NCBI RefSeq assembly: GCF_038039215.1
Contig: NZ_JBBPCL010000001.1
Location: 3,348,001-3,412,000 of the forward strand
DNA from: Pseudonocardia sp. T1-2H
GTDB taxonomy: Bacteria > Actinomycetota > Actinomycetes > Mycobacteriales > Pseudonocardiaceae
Length of the DNA: 64,000 nucleotides
Direction of reading: 5' to 3'
The notes beneath the pieces were generated by a model that had not been told where the DNA came from, did not search any database, and was given only the letters and a program-made list of their open reading frames with translations. This document shows, one piece after another, positions 42,511-53,423 of the stretch. The stretch's first letter is position 1; the number at the start of each line of letters is the position of its first letter. The position numbers and the translations under genes were made by a program.

Positions 42511-43103
42511 TTCCCCTTTCTTCCATCGGAAGACCGGAGGACGTCCCGGGAACCGAGAAGGAGATCGCAATCGCGCCCCTCGCCAGCATGAGGACGGCCA
42601 TCTCCCCATACTCGATTCCGGTGTTCTCAGCGCCGCCGCGGTCGTTGGAGTGCCTTGATCATCTGCGGTGAGCAGCCGCAGGCAGCGATAGCAGCACCGG
42701 CGGAGGCCGGGGTCAAGGGATCGGGGCGGGCGATTTCGGCCGGGCGCAGTGTCCCCGTAGGGGCGGTCGGGACGGTGCGGCCCCGTGACGGCGAAGGCGG
42801 CCGGCGCACGCTCCCGAAGGGGGTGATGTCCGCCCGTCCCCGGTCCCACCGCGGGCGTCCGGGTTCGAGCACCGGAGGGACGCCTCGCCCATGAGGCCCC
42901 ACCCCGGTGCGGGCAGGCGCGTGCGGCCTGCTCGGCAGGGTTCTTGGCGTCGTCACAGGATCGATCGGCTACACATCACCCAGCGCACGGACACTCCAGC
43001 TCGGAAGCTGCCCGGGAGCACGCAGCCAGACACCCACGCGGAGCGGAGTCCGAATGCCGAATCCACTGTTCCGGACCACGCACGACGCTTCCGGGAGCCC
43101 CCG
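42511..43103. other. 590-bp divergent intergenic region
   Basis: Between divergent cyanophycinase-like and phosphoesterase genes. No supportable gene or RNA seen; open readings here lack ribosome sites and family resemblance. Confidence 0.4.
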
Positions 43104-43994
43104 ATGAGCCGACGCCGGACCATCGGCCTGGCCGCAGCCGCCGCCTGCCTCACCGCCGCGGTGTCCGGATGTTCGATCTCCGGGACTCCCGTGACGGCGG
43201 TCGCTCCCGCAGACTCGGCTACGGCGGACACCGGCCTTCCCCGTCCGGACCACGTGGTGATCGTCATGCTGGAGAACAAGGACGAGGCGGACGTCAGGCG
43301 CGAGGCGCCCTACCTCCGTTCGTTGGCGCAGACCGGGTCCGCGTTCACGGACATGCACGCGGAGACCCATCCGAGCCAGCCCAACTACATCGCGCTGTTC
43401 TCCGGTGGCACGCAGGGAATCGACAACGACGACTGCCCGCACACCATCGACGCGCCGAATCTCGCGAGCGAACTCACCACTGCCGGTCTCACCTTCACCG
43501 GCTACGCCGAGGACCTTCCCGAGGTCGGCTACACCGGCTGCGAAGCAGGGGACTACGCCCGCAAGCACAGCCCGTGGACGAACTTCTCCGACGTTCCCGC
43601 CTCGGCCAACCAGCCGCTCTCCGCGATGCCCACCGACTTCACCCAGCTGCCCACCGTGTCGTTCGTGATCCCGAACCTGTGCCACGACATGCACGACTGC
43701 TCCATCGGCGAGGGCGACACGTGGCTCCGCCAGAACATCGACGGCTACGCGCAATGGGCCCGGACCAACAACAGCCTGCTGATCGTGTCCTTCGACGAGT
43801 CCGACGTCCCCGACGACAGCGACAACCAGATCAGCACGATCGCCGTCGGGCAGATGGTCGAGCCGGGGACCTACGACGGGCGCGCGGACCATTACGACCT
43901 GCTCCGCACCCTCGAGGACATGTACGGCCTCCCGGCACTCGGTCGCAGCGCCGATGCTGCTCCGTTGACGGCGCTCTTCCGGTCCGGTACCTGA
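43104..43994 (+). CDS. Phosphoesterase-family lipoprotein (acid phosphatase/phospholipase C-like)
   Basis: 296 residues. Lipoprotein signal with lipobox AVSGC (Cys23). The mature part has HVVIVMLENKDEADV, HAETHPSQPNYIALFSG, TFTGYAEDLPEVGYTGC, VSFVIPNLCHDMHDC and LLIVSFDESD, the metal-binding pattern of the PF04185 family. It probably removes phosphate from extracellular esters. ATG 43104 is preceded by GGGAG. A convergent terminator separates it from the receiver gene. Confidence 0.9.
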   Translation: MSRRRTIGLAAAAACLTAAVSGCSISGTPVTAVAPADSATADTGLPRPDHVVIVMLENKDEADVRREAPYLRSLAQTGSAFTDMHAETHPSQPNYIALFSGGTQGIDNDDCPHTIDAPNLASELTTAGLTFTGYAEDLPEVGYTGCEAGDYARKHSPWTNFSDVPASANQPLSAMPTDFTQLPTVSFVIPNLCHDMHDCSIGEGDTWLRQNIDGYAQWARTNNSLLIVSFDESDVPDDSDNQISTIAVGQMVEPGTYDGRADHYDLLRTLEDMYGLPALGRSADAAPLTALFRSGT

Positions 43995-44020
43995 CCCGTC
44001 GGATCGGCGTCCGAGCAGTA

Positions 44021-44048
44021 CCCGACCGTCTCACCGCGGACGGTCGGG
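44021..44048. terminator. Convergent terminator with a stop codon in its loop
   Basis: CCCGACCGTC (44021-44030) pairs with GACGGTCGGG (44039-44048). The stop codon of the minus-strand receiver gene (44031-44033) lies in the 8-base loop, so the stem overlaps its last codons. Confidence 0.75.
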
Positions 44049-44423
44049 ACCTCCGGCGACGCTGCTGATCAGCCTCTCGATCGCCTCGGCGGACAAAGCC
44101 GGTTTCGCCAGGAAACCGAGGGCCGGACTCGTCTCGATCAGGTCGGCGAGATCGTCCTCGGTGTGGGCGGAGATCAAGATCAGATGCCCGGGGTCGACGC
44201 CGGCGTCGTCGACGAGCCGCCGCGCCAGCTCGAAGCCGCTCTCTCCGCCGAGATCGATGTCGACGAGCGTCACGTCGGGATGCAGCTCGGCCGCACAGCG
44301 GAGCGCCTCCGCGCCCGTCGAGGCGACGCCGACGATCCGGAGGCCCTCCCGCTCGAGCAGCGCGCGGGCAGCCTGGAGGAAGCCCGAGTTGTCGTCAATG
44401 ATCAAGCAGCGCAAGGCAGCCAC
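44031..44423 (-). CDS. Single-domain response-regulator receiver protein
   Basis: 130 residues. Acidic pair Asp10-Asp11 (LIIDDN), phosphoacceptor Asp55 (VTLVDIDLGG), Ser85 (LISAH), and Lys107 (LAKPAL). No output domain, so it may act through protein contacts or as a phosphate sink. Its partner kinase is not adjacent; three kinases in the island are candidates. Confidence 0.9.
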   Translation of the reverse strand: MAALRCLIIDDNSGFLQAARALLEREGLRIVGVASTGAEALRCAAELHPDVTLVDIDLGGESGFELARRLVDDAGVDPGHLILISAHTEDDLADLIETSPALGFLAKPALSAEAIERLISSVAGGPDRPR

Positions 44424-44464
44424 GATCTCAGGCTAGGAGCGGGGCGGCGGCGCGGGCATTGCAG

Positions 44465-46054
44465 CTAACCGCCATCTCGGCCCGCCATGCGTTCCCGGAT
44501 CGTCCGACCGCTCCTCGGATATCGCCGCCGCGCCAGCTCCGTGACGGCCATCAGCAGCGCCAGCACCATGAGCCCGCAAGCGCACAGCAGCGCGTCGGAT
44601 CCTGCTGCCGGGTAACCGCGGCCGGATTCGGTGAGGACCCGGTAGAAGACGGTGGTGAGGACGGCGGTGCCGATCGCCGAGCCGATCCGCTGGGCGGTCT
44701 GCAGCGCACCGCCGGCCGCGCCGGCCATCGACACGGGCACGTTCTGCAGGGTCAGCGTCATGTTGGGTGAGGTGATCATGCCGCCGCCGATCCCGGCCAG
44801 GAACAACGGCCCTGCAACCGCCCACGCTGCTTCGTCCCCACCCACGTTCTGCAGCACCAGCGCGGTGGCGGCCAGCCCGACGATCGTGGCGACCAGCCCG
44901 AAGACGGTCAACCAGCGCCCGACCCGGGGCACGAGACGACCGGCGATCGCGGCGGAGATCGCCACCCCGATCGCGAACGGCGTCACGGCCAGACCGGAAC
45001 GCAGGGGCGAATAACCCATTCCGTCCTGGAAGAACAGCGCCAACACGAGCCAGATGCCCGTGGAGCCGATGAAATAGACCAGAGCGATCCCCGACCCCGC
45101 CAGGTACCCCGGGGTGTGGACCAGCCGCGGCTCCAGCAGCGGTTTCCGTCCCTTGCCGACCGTGCGGACCTCCCACCAGGGGAATGCGACGAGCAGCAGC
45201 CCGGCCACGACGAACAGCGGCCACCATCGGCCCAGCCCGCCTGCCTCGGCGCTCACCAGGGGTAGCAGGAGGCTGAGCACGCCACCTCCGAGCAGCAGCG
45301 CCCCGACCAGGTCCAGATGGACGCCGCGCCGACTGCCACGGGTCGTGGCCGGTACGAGCCGGGCGGCGAGCAGCAGCGCGACCAGGCCGATCGGCACGTT
45401 GACGTAGAACACCCACCGCCAGCCGTCGGGACCGGGGAACGCGGACAGGATCAGCCCGCCGACCACAGGGCCCGCCGCGGTGGACAGCCCGACGGTCGCG
45501 CCGAGGATTCCGAACGCCCTACCGCGTTCGTCGCCGCGGAACAGGTCCTGGATCAGCCCGGAGTTCTGCGGGATGAGCATGCCCCCGGCGACGCCCTGCA
45601 GCAGCCGCGCGGCGATCAACAGTCCCGTGGTCGGCGCCGCGCCGGTCAGCGCGCTCGTGACCACGAATGCGGAGAGGGAGATGAGGAACATGCGGCGCCG
45701 ACCCACGATGTCACCGAGGCGCCCCGCCGCCACCAGCACCAACCCCAGGGTCAGCGCGTAGCCGGACACCACCCACTGCACCGTCGCCGCCGATGCGCCC
45801 AGCCCGCGCTCGATCGAGGGCAGCGCCACGTTGACGATGCTCACGTCGAGCAGGCTCATCAATACGGCCACCTGCGTGACGGCGAGCGCGTGCCAGCGCC
45901 TCGGGTCTGCCACCTCCGTCGGGGAGATCGTCGACGTGGCCCGGCCTGCCGCCCTCGAGGGTCCGCCGTGAGGAGGCGGCGGCTGCCGTTGATCCGGTCC
46001 CGACTCCGGCAGCCTTGCCGTCGGTCGGGGTTCCATGCCGTGCTCCAGGGCCAT
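44465..46054 (-). CDS. MFS drug transporter, DHA2 (EmrB/QacA) family
   Basis: 529 residues from ATG 46054 (ATG 46036 is an alternative). About 14 membrane helices. Motif A GRLGDIVGRRRMF and motif C-type ILGATVGLSTAAGPVVGG mark the DHA2 drug:proton antiporters. VAVLMSLLDVSIVNVALPSIE is the usual first helix (motif D1). An N-terminal ~45-residue Pro-rich tail is probably cytosolic. A copy of the island's 65-bp repeat lies 32 bp upstream of the start. Substrate unknown. Confidence 0.92.
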   Translation of the reverse strand: MALEHGMEPRPTARLPESGPDQRQPPPPHGGPSRAAGRATSTISPTEVADPRRWHALAVTQVAVLMSLLDVSIVNVALPSIERGLGASAATVQWVVSGYALTLGLVLVAAGRLGDIVGRRRMFLISLSAFVVTSALTGAAPTTGLLIAARLLQGVAGGMLIPQNSGLIQDLFRGDERGRAFGILGATVGLSTAAGPVVGGLILSAFPGPDGWRWVFYVNVPIGLVALLLAARLVPATTRGSRRGVHLDLVGALLLGGGVLSLLLPLVSAEAGGLGRWWPLFVVAGLLLVAFPWWEVRTVGKGRKPLLEPRLVHTPGYLAGSGIALVYFIGSTGIWLVLALFFQDGMGYSPLRSGLAVTPFAIGVAISAAIAGRLVPRVGRWLTVFGLVATIVGLAATALVLQNVGGDEAAWAVAGPLFLAGIGGGMITSPNMTLTLQNVPVSMAGAAGGALQTAQRIGSAIGTAVLTTVFYRVLTESGRGYPAAGSDALLCACGLMVLALLMAVTELARRRYPRSGRTIRERMAGRDGG

Positions 46055-46085
46055 CACCTGAGCGTCCGGGTGAGGTCCTCCAGCG

Positions 46086-46149
46086 GCATCACGGCGAGCG
46101 GCCGTTCTGCGGTGCCGGTGGTGGGGGTCCCGGACCCCGGCTGACCGGT
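46086..46149 (+). repeat. Island repeat, copy E (one base shorter)
   Basis: Left arm ATCACGGCGAGCG (46088-46100), 23-base spacer, core GGGGTCCCGGACCCC (46124-46138, a perfect 7-1-7 palindrome), right arm GGCTGACCGGT. Lies just upstream of the DHA2 transporter start. It shares arm order and spacing with the copies at 47.8, 50.0 and 58.1 kb. Confidence 0.75.
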
Positions 46150-46456
46150 ATCGGCGGATGAGCCCTGGCCGTGCCGCCTCTTCCGACGCGGGGCGTTGCC
46201 GAGGGCTCGGTGGAGGCGACCGACGATCTGCGGGTGCTCGCTCGCGGCAACGTCTCCGCGTCTCGATCCAGGATGACGGCATCGGTGGCGCCACCTCCGA
46301 GAGAGCCTCCGGCTCGTCGACCTGCCCGTCGGGGACCCCTAGCCGGAAGCCCGCCATCCCGGCCAGCAGCCACGGCCGATGCCCGCTGGCCACGACGACA
46401 TGTCACCGCCAGCGCGCCAAGCTGGAACAGGAGGGACCAATCACTCCGGAGGTTTC

Positions 46457-47230
46457 ATGAGCAGCGGTGCATTGTTCATCGCAGTCTTCCTGGCCTGCAT
46501 CGTGGAGGCGGTCGAAGCGCTGACGATCGTGCTGGCCGCGGCCACCGGCCGGGACTGGCGGTCCGCGCTGATCGGCGTGGTGGCCGGTGTCGGTGTGCTG
46601 GCGGTGGCCGTGGCCGCGCTGGGCCCCGCGCTGACGGCGGTGCCGCTCACCCCGCTACGTCTGGTCATCGGCGGGTTGCTGCTCATCTTCGGGCTGCAAT
46701 GGCTCCGCAAGGCCATCCTCCGGGCCGGCGGGCTCAAAGCACTGCACGACGAGACCGCGATCTTCCGGACCGCTGTCGACGAAGCCCGCACGACGCCGAG
46801 CAGGGGACGCGGCATGGTCGCCGACTGGTACTCCTTCACCTTGTCCTTCAAGGGCGTGCTTCTCGAGGGGCTCGAGGTCGTCTTCATCGCGCTGACCTTC
46901 GGTGCGAACCAACGCGACGTCCCGTTGGCCGCACTTGCCGCCGGGGCCGCGGTGCTCGTCGTCACGGTCGCCGGAGTCGCGGTTCGGGCCCCGTTGGCGC
47001 GCGTGCCGGAGAACACCATGAAGTTCGTCGTGGGTGTCATGCTGACGGCGTTCGGGATGTTCTGGGGCGCCGAAGGCGCAGGCGCCCGGTGGCCCGGCGC
47101 GGATGCCGCACTGCTCGTCCTGATCCCGTCCGTCGCGCTGTTCGCCCTCGGCCTCGTCGCCCTCCTGCGACGGGCCGGAGGGCCCCCGGCGACTGCTGAC
47201 TCCTTCATCCACGGTGAGGCCCGGCCATGA
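46457..47230 (+). CDS. COG4280-type multi-pass membrane protein
   Basis: 257 residues, about seven helices. Acidic, possibly metal-binding motifs in the membrane: FLACIVEAVEALTIVLAA in helix 1 and FKGVLLEGLEVVFIALTFG centrally, with a tandem-repeat look reminiscent of cation exporters/permeases of the LysE/FTR1 type. Function unproven. ATG 46457 follows CCGGAGG. Its stop overlaps the start of a 78-residue membrane gene, a pairing I recall as recurring for this family. Confidence 0.75.
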   Translation: MSSGALFIAVFLACIVEAVEALTIVLAAATGRDWRSALIGVVAGVGVLAVAVAALGPALTAVPLTPLRLVIGGLLLIFGLQWLRKAILRAGGLKALHDETAIFRTAVDEARTTPSRGRGMVADWYSFTLSFKGVLLEGLEVVFIALTFGANQRDVPLAALAAGAAVLVVTVAGVAVRAPLARVPENTMKFVVGVMLTAFGMFWGAEGAGARWPGADAALLVLIPSVALFALGLVALLRRAGGPPATADSFIHGEARP

Positions 47231-47463
47231 CCGCGAAGATCGCTGCGTTCCTCAGGTTCTGGTACGACTTCGTCGTCGGCGACGACTGGCGCATCGCCGT
47301 TGCGGTGGTGGCGGCACTGGCCCTCACCGAGATCGTCAGTGGCAGCTCCATGCCGGCCTGGTGGATCCTGCCCGCCGCCGTGGCTCTGCTACTGCCACTG
47401 AGCCTGCGGAGGGAGCACCGGCGTCGGCGTCCCTCCGGCCACGGTGGGCCGGGCTCGCGCTGA
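47227..47463 (+). CDS. Small membrane protein paired with the COG4280 protein
   Basis: 78 residues with two helices (WRIAVAVVAALALTEIVSG and WILPAAVALLLPLSL) and a basic tail. ATG 47227 overlaps the upstream stop (ATGA). Probably an accessory subunit. No domain known. Confidence 0.7.
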   Translation: MTAKIAAFLRFWYDFVVGDDWRIAVAVVAALALTEIVSGSSMPAWWILPAAVALLLPLSLRREHRRRRPSGHGGPGSR

Positions 47464-47742
47464 GCGTCCGGACAGGCCGTCGGGCTGTCGGCGACACGTC
47501 CCCGAACCCGGACCCCGGTTGTCGAGCGCGAGCTCGAGCCGGCTGCCGTCACCGTCGAGGTCAGCGCCCGTCTCCGCTGGCGGTCAGCCGGGCCCGGGGC
47601 GTACCTACTAGCTGCAACTGCCTTGATCGGCCCTGCCGAATCCGGGCCTGACCCGGTCACCGACCACCTCGACGACCCGCCGGACCGACTCGCGGTCGCC
47701 GGTCCAGCGGCGTGGAACTGCTGGCTCCCGGGCGAGGACACG

Positions 47743-47764
47743 GGCGAGGACACATGTCCTCGCC
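47743..47764. terminator. Hairpin in the convergent region before zwf
   Basis: GGCGAGGACA (47743-47752) and TGTCCTCGCC (47755-47764) form a perfect 10-bp palindrome. The left arm is part of a tandem GGGCGAGGACAC repeat starting at 47730. Possibly ends transcripts from one or both sides; there is no T-run. Confidence 0.5.
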
Positions 47765-47801
47765 GGGACGTGAACAGCGTCGCGGGTGATGCACACCACG
47801 C

Positions 47802-47866
47802 GCATCACCGCCAGCGGCCCTCGCGGTCCGGTGCTGGCCGGAGTCCTCGGGTTCCCGCTGGCAGGT
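47802..47866 (+). repeat. Island repeat, copy A
   Basis: ATCACCGCCAGCG (47804-47816), 23 bases, core GGAGTCCTCGGGTTCC (47840-47855), then CGCTGGCAGGT (47856-47866). The arms CCGCCAGCGG and CCGCTGGCAGG are inverted relative to each other. Similarity to copy D continues ~30 bp leftward. Confidence 0.85.
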
Positions 47867-47958
47867 ATTCGGATGCCGGGAACGGCGTCACGCCCGCCGA
47901 TCGAGGTCGTCGTCGACGACGGAACGAACCCGCGCTGTCCGCGGGTGGTGACCCTGCC

Positions 47959-49407
47959 TCAGACGGCTTGCCCGTGCCGGTCCGGCCCGTCGGAGGCTGA
48001 GGAGCCGAGCAGCCAGCCGGGGGGCTCGGCGAGCCGATCCGCCTCGGCCGGCCCCCACGAACCCTTCGGATAGCTCACCGGCTCCGGCTTGTCGGCGAGC
48101 AGCGGACCGGCCACCTGCCAGACGTGTTCCAAGCCGTCCGGGCGGGTGAACAACGTGCGGTCACCGAGCAGCACGTCATGGATCAGCCGAGCGTAGGGCG
48201 GCAGCGGGTGCCCTCCGAGCACCGTCCTCAGCGGCAGCGCGGTGTGCGCCGTGCCGAGAGCCAACTCAGGTCCGGGCACCTTGACGACGAGCGACAGATC
48301 CAGTTCTCCCTCACCGGCGAGGTCGAACGTCAGGACGTTGCCCATTGCCGGCAGCTCGTGCACCACGGGGTCGGGCCGGCGGAACAGCAGGCTCACCTGC
48401 TGGCGCGACTCCGCCAACTGCTTACCGGTGCGCAGCAGGAACGGGACCCCGCGCCAGCGCTCGGTGTCGACCCACAACCGGACCGCCACGAACGTCTCGG
48501 TGCGGGAGTCGTCGGGGACACCGTCGATGTCCCGGTAGCCCTCGAACTGGCCGAGTACCACGTCGTCGGGCTCCAGTGTGCGGAACGCACCGATCACCGC
48601 CTCTCGGGCCGCCGCCAGGTCGTCGGCGCCGAAGCTGGCCGGTGGTTCCATAGCGACCTCGGCGGCCACCTGGAACAAGTGGGTGACGAGCATGTCGAGC
48701 ACCGCCCCCGTGCTGTCGTAGAACGCGGCACGGTCCGCCACGTCCAGCACCTCGGGCACGTCGACCTGCACCGCAGCCACGTGGGAGCGGTCCCATACCC
48801 CGCTGAACAGCCCGTTGCCGAAGCGCACGGCGTAGAGGTCCTGGGCCGCCTCCTTGCCCAGGAAGTGGTCGATCCGGAACACCTGGGACTCGTCGAGAAC
48901 CTGATGAACCGCCCGGTCGAGTGCATGGAAGGAGTCCATGGACGTGCCGAACGGCTTCTCGAACACCACCCGGGACCGCGCGGCGAGCCCGTGCCGCCCG
49001 AGTCCCCGGGTGAGGGTGCCGAACGCCGCGGGCGGCACGGCGAAGTAGTGCACCCGCTGGGGGCTTCCGCCCAGCTCGCGTTCCGCGTCGGCGAGGACTT
49101 CGAGAAGGCTCCCCGGGTCGTCGGCCGAGAAACCGCCGCCGGCGAAGAGCAGCCGGGAGCAGAACTCCTCCCACGGGCCTTCCTGGGGCTGCGGGCCGAA
49201 CTCGGTCAGCGCGTCGTGCACGCGGGCCCGGAAGTCCTCGTGGCTCACGTCGCCACGGCCGTTGCCGATCAGTCGCCAGTCGTGAGGCAGCAGCCCCGCC
49301 TGTGCCAGGCGGAACAAGGCAGGGAGCACCATCCGGCGAGCGAGATCTCCGGTGGCGCCGTAGAGCACGAAGACGGTGGGGTCGGACACGCGGTCGAGCT
49401 CGAACAC
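47959..49407 (-). CDS. zwf: Glucose-6-phosphate dehydrogenase
   Basis: 482 residues. Nucleotide motif GATGDLA (17-23), EKPFG (150-154) and the active-site RIDHFLGKE (178-186) are intact. Produces NADPH and 6-phosphogluconolactone, entering the pentose phosphate route. GTG 49407 has GGGAGG 7 bases upstream. It stands alone, without tal, opcA, pgl or gnd, unlike the usual actinobacterial tkt-tal-zwf-opcA cluster, so it is likely a second, stress-linked copy feeding NADPH to antioxidant functions. Confidence 0.95.
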   Translation of the reverse strand: MFELDRVSDPTVFVLYGATGDLARRMVLPALFRLAQAGLLPHDWRLIGNGRGDVSHEDFRARVHDALTEFGPQPQEGPWEEFCSRLLFAGGGFSADDPGSLLEVLADAERELGGSPQRVHYFAVPPAAFGTLTRGLGRHGLAARSRVVFEKPFGTSMDSFHALDRAVHQVLDESQVFRIDHFLGKEAAQDLYAVRFGNGLFSGVWDRSHVAAVQVDVPEVLDVADRAAFYDSTGAVLDMLVTHLFQVAAEVAMEPPASFGADDLAAAREAVIGAFRTLEPDDVVLGQFEGYRDIDGVPDDSRTETFVAVRLWVDTERWRGVPFLLRTGKQLAESRQQVSLLFRRPDPVVHELPAMGNVLTFDLAGEGELDLSLVVKVPGPELALGTAHTALPLRTVLGGHPLPPYARLIHDVLLGDRTLFTRPDGLEHVWQVAGPLLADKPEPVSYPKGSWGPAEADRLAEPPGWLLGSSASDGPDRHGQAV

Positions 49408-49538
49408 TGCACGGCCTCCCTGAGGAACGAGACGACGGGCCTGATCAACGCGGCACGCTGACCCAGGCCCAGGCCTGGGCGCGGGCGCGGCGCTGCCGCC
49501 ATGACCAGAAGTTCTTCCTGCTCCACGACGTGGCCGCG

Positions 49539-49916
49539 TCAGGCCACGAGGCGGGGCTGCGTCCTGCTGCCGGCGTGGCTGAGGCTGGCCCGGCAGGCGG
49601 CCAACAGTCTAGTGGTCGCGGCGCTGCCACCCTGGCTGCAGCGCGGACAGCGCATGGTCACCGTTCGCGCGAGTTCGTCCACCGCGACGGTCAGCTCCGC
49701 TGCGCAGTCGCGACACCAGCGATGCCGCGTGACCGGGTTGACATGCACCGGCGAGGAGACGCAGTGGTGGATCCACCGGCCGTGGACGTGGCAGGTGAGC
49801 CGGTCGTCGGGGTCGAGTCGGCCGGCGTCCTCCGCCCGGTCCTCCGCGGCCAACCGTTGCGCCAGGGCTTGGCCTGTCAGGCTCCGCACCCGACCCCGAG
49901 GTTCCCGCTGGTTCAT
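49539..49916 (-). CDS. Cys/His-rich hypothetical protein
   Basis: 125 residues from ATG 49916, preceded by GGGAGGG. Likely metal ligands: CHVHG and HHC near residues 42-52, then WCRDC and CPRC, a zinc-ribbon-like arrangement. A conserved-looking block SSPVHVNPVTRHRWCRDC lies between. No family name recognised. Repeat copy B is upstream of its start. Probably cytosolic; may bind nucleic acid or protein. Confidence 0.6.
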   Translation of the reverse strand: MNQREPRGRVRSLTGQALAQRLAAEDRAEDAGRLDPDDRLTCHVHGRWIHHCVSSPVHVNPVTRHRWCRDCAAELTVAVDELARTVTMRCPRCSQGGSAATTRLLAACRASLSHAGSRTQPRLVA

Positions 49917-50015
49917 GCCGCCCTCCCGACCCCTCACCGACCGGCTCCCCCACGGACGAGGAGCGTGATCGGTCTTGCTTCACCGAATGAGCTTCGCCCG
50001 TGACGCCCGACGGCC

Positions 50016-50080
50016 GCATCACCGCCAGCGGCCGTCACGCCCAGGTGGTGGCGGGGGTCCTCGGACTCATGCTGGCAGGT
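50016..50080 (+). repeat. Island repeat, copy B
   Basis: ATCACCGCCAGCG (50018-50030), 23-base spacer, core GGGGTCCTCGGACTCA (50054-50069), right arm TGCTGGCAGGT (50070-50080). Same spacing as copy A. Lies between ftsH and the Cys/His-rich gene. Confidence 0.85.
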
Positions 50081-50164
50081 ACCGCGTGGGGCTTTCGGCG
50101 CCGAGGCATCCAGGTCGGCGCGCCCTGTCGGCGGGGTCGCCCAGGGGCCGGGCCTCGGCCCTGC

Positions 50165-52099
<1,935 letters not shown>

Positions 52100-52217
52100 C
52101 GGTTTTCCTCCCTGCTACGGATGACGACCACGGCGGGCCGACCTGTCTGACGGCGCGGGCGCAGCGGCACCGCAGCGCCGCCGACGGCGGGGCGCCCGGT
52201 TCGGTGTCGGATCCGCC

Positions 52218-53168
52218 TCACCGTCCGCCTGCGTCCGTCGGCGAGACGGCGGTGGCCCGGTGCCAGCGACCGTGCAGGACCAGCAGGCCGACGATCCCGA
52301 CCAGCACCAGCAGGGCCCAGCTCAAGGCCGTGAACAGATGCACCTGGCCCCCGGTCACCCGCGGGACGTCGTCCAGCCGGATCAGCAGCCACTGCCTGCG
52401 GGTGCCGGTGAGCAGGAGCGTCAGCCACACCGCGATCCCGCTCGAGGCGTCCCACAGGGCGTGCAGCAGCACCACCACCGCGTACCAGCCCAGGACCGCG
52501 CCGGTCAGCCGCGGCCGACCGCGGCGTGCGGCGGTCGCGAACAGCGCCCCTCCCAGGATCGTCGTCCACAGCCCGTGCCCGGCCGGCGTCAGGATGCCGC
52601 GCAGCACCTCGGTCTCGACCAGGTTGAGCAGCGAGGGGCCCGTAGAGGTGAACAGTGCGTTGAAGGCGTAGCCGGCGCTCTCGAAGGCGGCGAACCCGAA
52701 ACCGACGGCGGCGCCCAGCACCATCCCGTCGCGCATGGTGTAGCGGGGCAGGCGGCGGGCGAGCAACCAGAGCGCAGCCACCTTGACGCCCTCCTCGATC
52801 AGCCCCACCCCGACATAGCCCAGACCGGACGGTTGCCGGAGGAACGCGGACTCGAGGAAGGAGGCGCCCAGCACACCGAGCACCCCGCCGTAGACGAACG
52901 CGGTGAAGATGCGCTGGGCCGTGACGACCTGATCGGCGCGCTCGAAGGCGTAGACGACGAAGGTGACCGGGATCAGGAAGCTGCCGAGCAGGATGACGGT
53001 GGGGATCAGGTTGGGGTTGCCGGTCGTGAAGATGGTCAGCACCGACGCCACCCACAGCGCCAGGCCGATGACGAGGATCCGGGCCCAGCTCGGCCCCGCT
53101 CGCCAGCGGGGGGTGATGCCGGTGATGGTGGGGGCCTTCGAGCCCGGGTCTTCTGCCGCCTGCGTCAT
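52218..53168 (-). CDS. PrsW-family intramembrane protease
   Basis: 316 residues, about nine helices. The glutamic-protease motifs are present: GLIEEGVKVAALWLL (EExxK), GFAAFESAGYAF (FExxxY), GHGLWTTILG and LHALWD. PrsW members cleave anti-sigma factors in the membrane (site-1 role in Bacillus); here the substrate is unknown. ATG 53168 has GGAGGGGG. It lies directly upstream of ftsH on the same strand (118 bp gap), suggesting a membrane-proteolysis pair. Confidence 0.88.
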   Translation of the reverse strand: MTQAAEDPGSKAPTITGITPRWRAGPSWARILVIGLALWVASVLTIFTTGNPNLIPTVILLGSFLIPVTFVVYAFERADQVVTAQRIFTAFVYGGVLGVLGASFLESAFLRQPSGLGYVGVGLIEEGVKVAALWLLARRLPRYTMRDGMVLGAAVGFGFAAFESAGYAFNALFTSTGPSLLNLVETEVLRGILTPAGHGLWTTILGGALFATAARRGRPRLTGAVLGWYAVVVLLHALWDASSGIAVWLTLLLTGTRRQWLLIRLDDVPRVTGGQVHLFTALSWALLVLVGIVGLLVLHGRWHRATAVSPTDAGGR

Positions 53169-53253
53169 GTCCCCCTCCTCAACAGCCCGACGCCGCTTCG
53201 TACGGCGGGGCGATCCCTCATGGGCAATGCTGGTCCGAGGGCCGGTGCATGTC

Positions 53254-53292
53254 GTCACGGTCGGCGGCCATCTTCGCTACCGGCTGGCAGGG
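53254..53292 (+). repeat. Island repeat, copy C (shortened)
   Basis: GTCACGGTCGGCGGCC (53254-53269) resembles the left arm of copy E, and GGCTGGCAGGG (53282-53292) the right arm; the core is missing (about 24 bp shorter). Located upstream of the PrsW gene. Confidence 0.45.
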
Positions 53293-53423
53293 ATCCCGGT
53301 CTGCGAGCGCGGAGCCCTGACTCCGGCGGGTACTGCTGCGACCGACGTGTCCTGGCTCCATCTCCTCAGGAGATCGAGTCTCCGGACACGCCGGGGCTCC
53401 GAGGCACCGGCGCCGGACTCGGC

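Larger units (their letters stand above)
47464..47958. other. Convergent intergenic region with hairpin and island repeat
   Basis: 495 bp between the plus-strand COG4280 pair and zwf. No supportable gene. It holds a hairpin at 47743-47764 and repeat copy A. Confidence 0.5.

Noticed and set aside
46086..50080. Classical DosR/DevR boxes (GGGNCNNNNGNCCC) as the explanation of the island repeats
   Set aside because: Copy B fits the half-sites with one mismatch, but A, D and E do not, and the outer arms are not part of that box, so an exact DosR site is not supported.
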